From: an uncultured Clostridia bacterium
GTDB taxonomy: Bacteria > Bacillota > Clostridia > Christensenellales > Borkfalkiaceae
Length of the DNA stretch: 5,786 nucleotides
Direction of reading: 5' to 3'
Assembly: GCA_946637575.1 (NCBI GenBank)
Contig: CAMPBJ010000067.1
Span: 1 to 5,786, forward strand
This document shows, in pieces, positions 1-5,272 of the stretch (position 1 is its first letter; the number at the start of each line of letters is the position of its first letter). The translations under genes were made by a program, and so were the position numbers. The notes beneath the pieces were generated by a model. The model saw nothing but the letters and a program-made list of their open reading frames with translations, ran no database searches and was not told the origin of the DNA.

Positions 1-248
1 TGAAGGTTACAGCCGCCGCACTTTGTAAAGCACGGGCAAACCGGCTCTCTCCTAAAAGGACTTTTTTCTAAAACGCGCAAAAGTTTACCGAAAGCGATAT
101 TGCCTTTTACTTTTAATACCTTATATTCAATTTTTTCGCCATCAATGGAAAAAGGAACGAAAACGACCGTTCCGTCCTGCTTTACGATTCCTTCTCCGTT
201 TGAGCCGATATCTACGACTTTTCCTTCCAAAATATCGTTCTTTTGCAT
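1..248 (-). CDS. rlmD: 23S rRNA (uracil-5-)-methyltransferase, RlmD/RlmCD (TrmA/RumA) family, N-terminal part only
   Basis: The first 82 codons are visible and the gene runs off the left edge. The family uses S-adenosylmethionine to make 5-methyluridine in 23S rRNA (U1939, and also U747 for the Gram-positive RlmCD type). Residues about 3-62 (start MQKNDILEGKVVDIGSNGEG) form a TRAM RNA-binding domain. They are followed by a cysteine motif, CPCFTKCGGC, at residues 71-80; C71-x5-C77-x2-C80 matches the first three ligands of the [4Fe-4S] cluster in E. coli RumA. The fourth cysteine and the catalytic domain lie outside the window. The ATG sits one base after the stop of the membrane protein gene. 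Its Shine-Dalgarno is weak (AAGAGA, over 10 nt away), so translation is probably coupled to the gene before it. The family is well supported, but whether it targets one or two uridines cannot be decided here. Confidence 0.9.
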   Translation of the reverse strand, partial: MQKNDILEGKVVDIGSNGEGIVKQDGTVVFVPFSIDGEKIEYKVLKVKGNIAFGKLLRVLEKSPFRREPVCPCFTKCGGCNL

Positions 249-249
249 T

Positions 250-780
250 TTATTTAATAATTCTCTTTAAGTATCTGTCGATAAAAATCCTGTAAACAAC
301 GATAAATCTGTCGAATACAAAGTAAAACACAACTGAAAACAGCCCTATAAAAAGATAAATGTTATCCGTTATCCACTTCGGCAGATCGCTTATTGTAGCG
401 TTCATTATGCCTACGTAATAAAAAAAAGCACCGTAGAAAAGCGCGCAACACCAAATAATACCTATGATAAAAATTATGATCTGCTTTACACCCTTATCGC
501 GCATAATAGACGAAACGAGCGGATAAGCGCCGAAACCGAAATAACAAACGAATACGAGCGACATAAAATTAAAGCCGCTGAATAAAAACGCAAGAACGCC
601 GCCGACTAAAAATGAAAGAAACGCTCCAAGGTACGACTTAAAGTAAATCGGAAGCAAAGACGCAATGCTGGCTAAAACAATACAGAAAATATCCGCAAGT
701 TCAAAGTAAGCGCCGACTGTAAGAAAGATTGCGGAAAACGCCGCGCTTATCGCCGAAAGAGCGATAATTTTACTCTTCAT
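250..780 (-). CDS. conserved hypothetical membrane protein, about six transmembrane helices
   Basis: This 176-residue protein is almost entirely hydrophobic. Likely membrane segments are at about 5-25, 28-47, 49-68, 71-91, 99-125 and 140-163. A charged turn (MRDKG) lies at 93-97, a polar loop (SDLPKWITDN) at 131-140, and the tail is basic (DRYLKRIIK). From memory it resembles a family of small Firmicutes membrane proteins with a phenylalanine/glycine-rich FFGxYPL-like motif in the fourth helix, here FGFGAYPLV at 81-89. Size and helix count also recall S-components of ECF vitamin transporters, but no substrate-binding motif or energising partner is visible, so this is only a suggestion. The start ATG shares its A with the TGA of the J-like gene, with a weak TAGG about 5 nt upstream. 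The function is unknown. Confidence 0.85.
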   Translation of the reverse strand: MKSKIIALSAISAAFSAIFLTVGAYFELADIFCIVLASIASLLPIYFKSYLGAFLSFLVGGVLAFLFSGFNFMSLVFVCYFGFGAYPLVSSIMRDKGVKQIIIFIIGIIWCCALFYGAFFYYVGIMNATISDLPKWITDNIYLFIGLFSVVFYFVFDRFIVVYRIFIDRYLKRIIK

Positions 781-1376
781 CAGAACCTACAACACGCATT
801 GCAAAGCATATTCATGCAGCACCACGTCGCGCAGAAAGAAAGACACGAGTTCATCGTATCCCCGCCCATCTGTCTGCCGTCTGCCGTTTGATCGCCGTAA
901 GCATTCCCGGAGTGGAACTGTTTTTCGTTAAAAGACATCTTTTCCAAAAGCTTCGCATATGCGTTTTTATACTTTTCGTTGTCTTTATCCATTGAAAGCG
1001 CGATTTCAAGCTGCTTTTTACTTTCGTTGATCCAGTTTTTCTTGTAGAACACCACGGACTGAAGATAATGCCACTCCGCGTCACGCTCAAAAAGATTATC
1101 AAGTTCGGTTTGCGCGTCGTTTAATGCACCCGAACGGATATGCTCTTCTATCTTCGAGTAATCGGTCTTGCCCTTTTCGTTCTTTTCGGCAACGCCCTCT
1201 TTTATTTCACGATAAGCGGTTTCGATTTTCGTCAGATTTTTAGCCGCCTCGTTACCTTTTTCGCCCTCTAAAAATCTCTCTTCCGAGTATTTTCTTTTTA
1301 ATCTTTCGTACGCCTTTTCCACTTCTTCCATGGAAGCGTTTTCGTTAAGTCCTAAAATTTCATAGTATTCGCGCAT
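780..1376 (-). CDS. J-domain-like protein with TPR-like middle and cysteine-rich tail; HPD motif absent
   Basis: This is a 198-residue protein. Residues 1-60 look like a J domain (YYEILGLNENASMEEVEKAY, then a helix III-like ETAYREI at 52-58). The HPD tripeptide that activates Hsp70 ATPase is replaced by S31-E32-E33. Residues about 72-145 are amphipathic helices resembling tetratricopeptide repeats (SGALNDAQTELDNL; NWINESKKQLEIALSMDKDN). A polar, glycine-rich linker follows, then a tail with seven cysteines in 19 residues (C178, 182, 186, 187, 192, 195, 196). From memory, clostridial proteins with this J-TPR-Cys layout are commonly encoded beside DUF5685 genes, as here, and many keep HPD. Loss of HPD suggests it does not stimulate DnaK in the usual way. 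The gene overlaps the DUF5685 gene by 25 nt and the membrane protein gene by 1 nt. The role is unknown; a joint function with the DUF5685 protein is inferred. Confidence 0.88.
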   Translation of the reverse strand: MREYYEILGLNENASMEEVEKAYERLKRKYSEERFLEGEKGNEAAKNLTKIETAYREIKEGVAEKNEKGKTDYSKIEEHIRSGALNDAQTELDNLFERDAEWHYLQSVVFYKKNWINESKKQLEIALSMDKDNEKYKNAYAKLLEKMSFNEKQFHSGNAYGDQTADGRQMGGDTMNSCLSFCATWCCMNMLCNACCRF

Positions 1377-2218
1377 TTTTTACCCCCTAAAACACATTTT
1401 GTCTGCACACGAAGTCCGCTGTACAGCACGTTATCTATAAAGTCGTGGTTAAAACAGTATTTTATATTTTTACCGTTTTCATATAATTCATAAAATATCT
1501 CGCCGAAAATGTTCTCAATATCAGACAGATGTTTTTCAATAAAGAGACTTCTGTTTGCAAAATCTCCGAACGCCTTAACAAAAACGTTGTAATTTCCTTC
1601 CTTTTTATCCTTGTCGTAGTCGTCCAGCGCGTCGATAAGATACACCCATTTCCCGAGAGAGTAAGCGACCTTTTCTACACTCTCCGACGATTTATCCGCC
1701 AAAAGTTCTTTTACTATTTCGCGCATCATCGTCGCAAAAGAGTCCGAAACAATATCCACGCTCGTAGAACCTTCTTTTTCTAACTTTCTTAAAGCCTGAT
1801 AAGAATTTTTTACTATTTCCCTAAGTTTCGGCTCTTTTTTTACCGCTTTTTTAAAACTCGAACTTAAAAACGACCTTTTTAAACCGCCTTTCTTCTCGTC
1901 TAACATATCGTCAGTCAGTTTGTAGTAAGCAAGAATAACGTTTAACGCGCCTATCCTTTCGGTGAGTGCGTCAACCTTTGCGATCGGTCTTTTCTTTATA
2001 GGATGAAGAATACAGTTTTCCTTATTTATCTCAAAATCGAGACCGCAAACGTTGTGTAAAAAAAGTGAAAGAAAAGTCAGGTCGTAACTTAAAGTAAGCC
2101 TTCCCTTATTACCGCAAGCCTTATTTATCCCCTTACAAAGTCCGCAATAAGTAGCCCTATAAAGAACCGTATCTTTTATAAATACGTTGGGAATATCCGC
2201 GATAACGTAGCCGAACAT
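1352..2218 (-). CDS. DUF5685 family protein
   Basis: This 288-residue protein starts MFGYVIADIPN and carries the hallmark YCGLCK (24-29) of the family I recognise as DUF5685, whose function is not established. Cysteines C25, C28, C35, C58 and C69 cluster in the first 70 residues and could bind a metal or Fe-S cluster. The rest is predicted mostly helical. Two acidic motifs stand out: D103-D104-x2-D107 (LTDDMLDEKKG) and D196-x2-D199-D200-x-D202 followed by GNYN at 208-211 (LIDALDDYDKDKKEG). This pairing resembles the two Mg-diphosphate-binding motifs of class I isoprenoid synthases, an inference from pattern only. No signal peptide is seen. The gene begins 2 nt after the trpS stop and overlaps the J-like gene by 25 nt. 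The start is supported by the conserved N-terminus; the upstream AAAGAG is a modest ribosome site. Confidence 0.87.
   Translation of the reverse strand: MFGYVIADIPNVFIKDTVLYRATYCGLCKGINKACGNKGRLTLSYDLTFLSLFLHNVCGLDFEINKENCILHPIKKRPIAKVDALTERIGALNVILAYYKLTDDMLDEKKGGLKRSFLSSSFKKAVKKEPKLREIVKNSYQALRKLEKEGSTSVDIVSDSFATMMREIVKELLADKSSESVEKVAYSLGKWVYLIDALDDYDKDKKEGNYNVFVKAFGDFANRSLFIEKHLSDIENIFGEIFYELYENGKNIKYCFNHDFIDNVLYSGLRVQTKCVLGGKKCANTMKF
1383..1388 (-). promoter_or_regulatory. Shine-Dalgarno of the J-like gene, inside the DUF5685 reading frame
   Basis: On the minus strand AGGGGG is followed by six bases (TAAAAA) and the ATG. It lies within the last codons of the DUF5685 gene, so the J-like start can be used independently of readthrough coupling. 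It fixes the start at 1376. Confidence 0.75.
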
Positions 2219-2220
2219 AA

Positions 2221-3228
2221 TTAAACTCTTTTTCTCGGAACAAGTCCGACTTTTTTATAAACCTTGCCCAAAGTCCTGTATGCAAGCCTTTCAGCCTTGC
2301 TTGCGCCGATAGATAGCACGTCGTCAAGATAATCTTTATTCTTTAAAAGATCGTTTTTCTTTAACCTTATCGGCTCGATAACGCTCGATACCGCCTCACC
2401 GACCGCAAGTTTAAAGTCGCCGTAACCCTTGCCCGAAAACTCGTTTTCGGCTTCTTTAACGGTTTTGCCCGTAACGGCGCAGTAAATTGACAAAAGATTA
2501 GATATGCCGGGCTTGTTTTCCGGATCGAATACGACCGAGTTGTCGCTGTCGGTAACAGCGCGCTTAAATTTCTTTATGACGGTGTCTTTATCGTCGTTCA
2601 TAGATATAAACGCGTTTAAATTCGCGTCGGACTTACTCATCTTTCTGTCGGGTTCGGACAAACTCATTATTCTTGCGGTGGACTTACTGATATACGCCTC
2701 CGGAACTTTAAAAGTTTCGCCGTATCTGTTGTTGAAACGGATAGCGATGTCGCGCGCAAGTTCCAAGTGCTGTTTCTGATCCGCGCCGACGGGAACGAGT
2801 TCGGTTTGATAAAGCAAAATATCCGCAGCCATAAGCACGGGATAATCCATTAAGCCCATATTGATATTGTCTTCGTGGTTTCTGCTCTTGTCCTTAAACT
2901 GCGTCATACGCGAAAGCTCTCCGGGATAAGTAATCGTATTAAGTATCCAGGAAAGTTCGGCGTGTGCGGAAACGTGCGATTGCGCAAACAAAATGGATTT
3001 TTCGGGGTCTATCCCGCACGCTAAATAGAGCGCGGTAAGTTCGTAAGTGTTCTGTCTTAAAACCGCGGGTTCTTGCTTTACCGTTAAAGTATGAAGATCC
3101 GCAAGCGCAAATATGCCGTTAAAATCGTTTTGTAAGGCAGTAAAATTTCTTAACGCCCCCAAATAGTTACCTAAAGTAAGTATTCCGCTCGGCTGTACCG
3201 CGCTGAACAGTATTTTTTTATCTTCCAT
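2221..3228 (-). CDS. trpS: tryptophan--tRNA ligase (tryptophanyl-tRNA synthetase)
   Basis: This cytoplasmic class Ic aminoacyl-tRNA synthetase charges tRNA-Trp with tryptophan using ATP. Its 335 residues agree with bacterial TrpRS (about 328 in Geobacillus). The HIGH-equivalent signature is in PSGILTLGNYLGA at 13-25 (TLGN 18-21). MDYPVLMAADILLY at 127-140 holds the tryptophan pocket: M133 and D136 correspond to the residues reading the indole ring in the Geobacillus enzyme. VGADQKQH at 147-154 and KMSKS at 196-200 complete the active site. No frameshift or missing residue is seen. The ATG overlaps the thrC stop by one base (TAATG), and GGAGAG directly before it fixes the start. It is the second gene of the thrC operon. 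No T-box leader precedes it, so control by uncharged tRNA-Trp is not indicated here. Confidence 0.98.
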   Translation of the reverse strand: MEDKKILFSAVQPSGILTLGNYLGALRNFTALQNDFNGIFALADLHTLTVKQEPAVLRQNTYELTALYLACGIDPEKSILFAQSHVSAHAELSWILNTITYPGELSRMTQFKDKSRNHEDNINMGLMDYPVLMAADILLYQTELVPVGADQKQHLELARDIAIRFNNRYGETFKVPEAYISKSTARIMSLSEPDRKMSKSDANLNAFISMNDDKDTVIKKFKRAVTDSDNSVVFDPENKPGISNLLSIYCAVTGKTVKEAENEFSGKGYGDFKLAVGEAVSSVIEPIRLKKNDLLKNKDYLDDVLSIGASKAERLAYRTLGKVYKKVGLVPRKRV

Positions 3229-4706
3229 TATCTCTCCGTTTCAATAAATCTTTTTACCGCGTCGTAAACCTTGTCTTTTTCTACCGTCTCGGTAAACCTT
3301 ACAGTTTTATTTTTGAGTTCGGATATTCCGGACGGGATATCCGCCGCGGTTTCTTTTAAAAGCATCTCGGACGCCTTAAATGCGTCTTGGACGTTCTTTC
3401 CCGTTATCGCTTTAAGAACGCTTTGCGGGAACTTATAAAAGTTTGCGGTCGAAAGTACGACGGTGGGCTTGTTTTTATCGCCCAAATTTTCGTACACGTT
3501 CATGGCAACCGCAGTATGCGTGTCCAAAACGTACCCAAAATCGTCAAAGAATTCCTTAATTTCTTCCAAACACTCTTCTTCTTCGGTAAATCCCGCCGAA
3601 AACTCTTTTTGTATCGCCGAAAGTTCGGTTTTTGATATATCGTATTCGCCTTTTTTAGAAAGGCTCTCCATTTTCTCTCTCGTTAACTCTGCGTTTCTTC
3701 CGGTAAGTTCGAATATAAGTCTTTCTAAATTTGAAGACACCAAAATATCCATAGACGGCGAAACGGTCTTAAAAAACTCTCTGTTTTTATTGTAAGTACC
3801 GCTCTCGAAAAATTCGGTCAGAACGTTGTTCTGATTTGACGCGCAGATAAGTTTCCCGATCGGAAGTCCCATTTTTTTAGCGTAATATCCCGCAAGAATA
3901 TTGCCGAAGTTCCCCGTAGGTACAACAAAATCGATCTTGTCGCCGAGTTTTATTTCTTCCGAACCGACTAAATCGAGGTACGCGGAAAAATAGTATGCGA
4001 TCTGCGGGACGAGTCTTCCGAAGTTGATGGAGTTTGCGCTCGAAAGAACTATTCCCTTTTCCTTTAATTCGGCGTTTATTCTTTTATCCGAGAATATCTT
4101 TTTAACAGCGGTCTGACAGTCGTCAAAGTTGCCTTTAACACCGACGACGTTAACGTTTCCGCCTTCTTGCGTGCACATCTGACGTTTTTGCATATCAGAA
4201 ACGCCGCCGGTAGGATAAAACACGCAGATCTTTATGCCGTCTGCGTCCTTAAACCCCTCTAAAGCCGCTTTCCCCGTATCTCCGCTCGTTGCAACGAGAA
4301 CGAGTATTTCTTCTCTTATTCCGGACTGATCCGCGCCTTTACGAAGTAAATACGGAAGGATCGTAAGCGCAACGTCTTTAAAGGCAAGCGTCGGACCGTG
4401 GAAAAGTTCTAAAATAAATAAATTATCGTCGATCTTAACTACGGGCGCAGGCTCTTCGTCCTCGAATTTGGCGTAAGCCTTTTTACAGGCGGATAAAAGT
4501 TCGTCCTTATCGTATTCGTCAAGGTAAGAAGAAATTACAAGGGCCGCTCTCTCCGCATAGTCCATGTCAAGCATCGTTTTAAGTTTTTCGGAAAAATCGG
4601 GAAATTTTTCAGGCACGAAAAGACCGCCGTCGCTTGCAAGCCCTTCGGCGATCGCAAAAGAGGCGTTCTTTGCAATGTCTTGTCCCCTTGTACTTAAAAA
4701 TCTCAT
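3228..4706 (-). CDS. thrC: threonine synthase
   Basis: This PLP-dependent enzyme converts O-phospho-L-homoserine and water to L-threonine and phosphate, the last step of threonine synthesis. The 492-residue length fits the long bacterial/fungal type (about 480-515) with an N-terminal domain before the fold-type II core. The PLP lysine is K110 in HGPTLAFKDVAL (103-114). SGDTGKAA (141-148), SSANSINFGRL (222-232) and the glycine-rich phosphate loop TGNFGN (264-269) form the cofactor and substrate pocket. SPSMDILVSSNLERL (316-330), LDTHTAVA (394-401) and STANFYKFP (419-427) are family signatures. All catalytic residues I can check are present. The start MRFLSTRG is typical, and a canonical AGGAG lies 5 nt before it. 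It is the first gene of the operon, with its promoter merged with the upstream gene's terminator. No threonine leader peptide fits in the short 5' region. Confidence 0.98.
   Translation of the reverse strand: MRFLSTRGQDIAKNASFAIAEGLASDGGLFVPEKFPDFSEKLKTMLDMDYAERAALVISSYLDEYDKDELLSACKKAYAKFEDEEPAPVVKIDDNLFILELFHGPTLAFKDVALTILPYLLRKGADQSGIREEILVLVATSGDTGKAALEGFKDADGIKICVFYPTGGVSDMQKRQMCTQEGGNVNVVGVKGNFDDCQTAVKKIFSDKRINAELKEKGIVLSSANSINFGRLVPQIAYYFSAYLDLVGSEEIKLGDKIDFVVPTGNFGNILAGYYAKKMGLPIGKLICASNQNNVLTEFFESGTYNKNREFFKTVSPSMDILVSSNLERLIFELTGRNAELTREKMESLSKKGEYDISKTELSAIQKEFSAGFTEEEECLEEIKEFFDDFGYVLDTHTAVAMNVYENLGDKNKPTVVLSTANFYKFPQSVLKAITGKNVQDAFKASEMLLKETAADIPSGISELKNKTVRFTETVEKDKVYDAVKRFIETER
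3232..3237 (-). promoter_or_regulatory. Shine-Dalgarno of trpS, inside the end of thrC
   Basis: Minus-strand GGAGAG is formed by the last codons of thrC and lies 3 nt before the trpS ATG (5 nt counted from GGAG). With the TAATG stop/start overlap it points to strong translational coupling of trpS to thrC. Confidence 0.75.
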
Positions 4707-4711
4707 TTATA

Positions 4712-4716
4712 CTCCT
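4712..4716 (-). promoter_or_regulatory. Shine-Dalgarno of thrC
   Basis: AGGAG on the minus strand, 5 nt (TATAA) before the ATG at 4706. It touches the end of the T-run of the preceding terminator, so the termination point and the thrC ribosome site are adjacent. Confidence 0.85.
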
Positions 4717-4754
4717 AAAAAAATTAAAGTCGGAATATCTCCGACTTTAATTTT
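4717..4754 (-). terminator. rho-independent terminator of the P-loop protein gene
   Basis: A perfect inverted repeat pairs 4720-4733 with 4741-4754 (14 bp; core GTCGG/CCGAC) around a 7-nt loop. On the minus strand it is followed by a run of seven T (4723-4717), four of which are also at the base of the stem. It begins 24 nt after the stop codon of the P-loop gene. Only four stem pairs are G-C, so strength may be moderate. The T-run ends exactly at the thrC Shine-Dalgarno. Confidence 0.82.
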
Positions 4755-4778
4755 ACACTATTTTATATAAAATTTCAA
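4750..4778 (-). promoter_or_regulatory. probable housekeeping-sigma promoter of the thrC-trpS-rlmD operon
   Basis: On the minus strand TTGAAA (4778-4773), a 17-nt spacer and TAAAAT (4755-4750) each match five of six consensus bases at ideal spacing. The -35 box starts directly after the stop codon of the P-loop gene. The -10 box overlaps the first arm of the terminator stem. Transcription would start near 4743, inside that arm, giving a 5' leader of about 37 nt that keeps only a short GTCGG/CCGAC hairpin. Confidence 0.65.
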
Positions 4779-5186
4779 CTAATCGACGAACTTTAATATA
4801 AATTCGGGCAAATCTTCTTTTGCGGCGCTGCAAGTTACTACAAAGTGTACGTCGTAATCTTTTTCAAGTTTTTCCATCGCCTGGAAGATGTCGACGAGTT
4901 CGCCGAGCGGTTTTTTACCGATCCTTGCGATACCGTCCAAGAATATGTACTCGTTATCCCCGTTAGCGGCAACTATACCCTTTAAGAATCCGCGAAGTCC
5001 GTCAGCATTTTGGATAGCGAATCCGGTTACGTCTAAAAATCTGATCTGATACTTTAATTCGTAAGAATACTTGCTCGTGTCGGTTATAAAGACGACGTGG
5101 CCTTTTGCCGTTTCAACAAGTTCGTTCGCGTATTCAATGATCGCTTTTGTCTTTCCAGTTCCTTTCGGTCCGTAAAATATTTTCAT
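4779..5186 (-). CDS. small P-loop ATP-binding protein, conserved in clostridia, function unknown
   Basis: This 135-residue protein begins MKIFYGPKGTGKTK. Residues 6-13 (GPKGTGKT) are a textbook Walker A motif. YIFLDG at 80-85 is a likely Walker B strand ending at D84, and VVTCSA at 116-121 resembles a sensor-1 strand. The protein is a minimal nucleotide-binding domain with no extra module and no membrane segment. I recall similar short proteins in many Clostridia, annotated only as ATP-binding (sometimes as PilT-like), without a known role. A strong GGGGGA lies 6 nt before the ATG and sets the start. It has its own plausible promoter and a terminator right after it, so it is probably a single-gene transcript between two metabolic units. 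ATP binding is a safe inference; ATPase activity and partners are not visible. Confidence 0.9.
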   Translation of the reverse strand: MKIFYGPKGTGKTKAIIEYANELVETAKGHVVFITDTSKYSYELKYQIRFLDVTGFAIQNADGLRGFLKGIVAANGDNEYIFLDGIARIGKKPLGELVDIFQAMEKLEKDYDVHFVVTCSAAKEDLPEFILKFVD

Positions 5187-5192
5187 GTTAAA

Positions 5193-5198
5193 TCCCCC
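5193..5198 (-). promoter_or_regulatory. Shine-Dalgarno of the P-loop protein gene
   Basis: Minus-strand GGGGGA is followed by TTTAAC and the ATG at 5186. It is a strong, well-spaced site that supports the chosen start. Confidence 0.7.
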
Positions 5199-5225
5199 AA
5201 GAAAGATTTATTTTATTGTATCTAT

Positions 5226-5254
5226 ATTTTATAACAAATTTAAACAAATTACAA
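5226..5254 (-). promoter_or_regulatory. possible promoter of the P-loop protein gene
   Basis: Minus-strand TTGTAA (5254-5249), a 17-nt spacer and TAAAAT (5231-5226) give a reasonable sigma-A-type promoter with a leader of about 30 nt. A TGTTATAAA in the same place could act instead as an extended -10. The spacer contains AATTTGTT twice, 10 bp apart (5250-5243 and 5240-5233). The region is so AT-rich that chance matches are easy, so confidence is modest. Confidence 0.45.
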
Positions 5255-5272
5255 TACTTTTCTGAAAAATAA

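Noticed and set aside
851..1102. Second minus-strand frame of 83 codons inside the J-like gene
   Set aside because: It is a shifted shadow of the J-like coding frame with no family features; it could matter only if the J-like gene were frameshifted, which the intact conserved ends argue against.
1529..1783. Plus-strand reading frame of 84 codons
   Set aside because: It lies fully opposite the DUF5685 gene, its product is low in recognisable features, and no ribosome site or context supports it.
2504..2779. Plus-strand reading frame of 91 codons
   Set aside because: It is antisense to the KMSKS-containing region of trpS and has no supporting signals.
3387..3795. Two overlapping plus-strand reading frames (82 and 110 codons)
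   Set aside because: They are antisense to thrC, in a stretch whose minus-strand frame encodes conserved threonine synthase motifs.
4564..4770. Plus-strand reading frame of 68 codons ending in the thrC upstream region
   Set aside because: It is mostly antisense to the thrC N-terminus, and its end runs through the terminator hairpin.
4707..4778. T-box or threonine leader-peptide attenuator before thrC
   Set aside because: The gap is only 72 bases, with no T-box consensus, no specifier loop and no small frame rich in threonine codons.
5258..5272. Possible terminator after the synthase gene
   Set aside because: The only inverted repeat (TTTTC/GAAAA) has a one-base loop and no G-C core, so it cannot form a credible hairpin.
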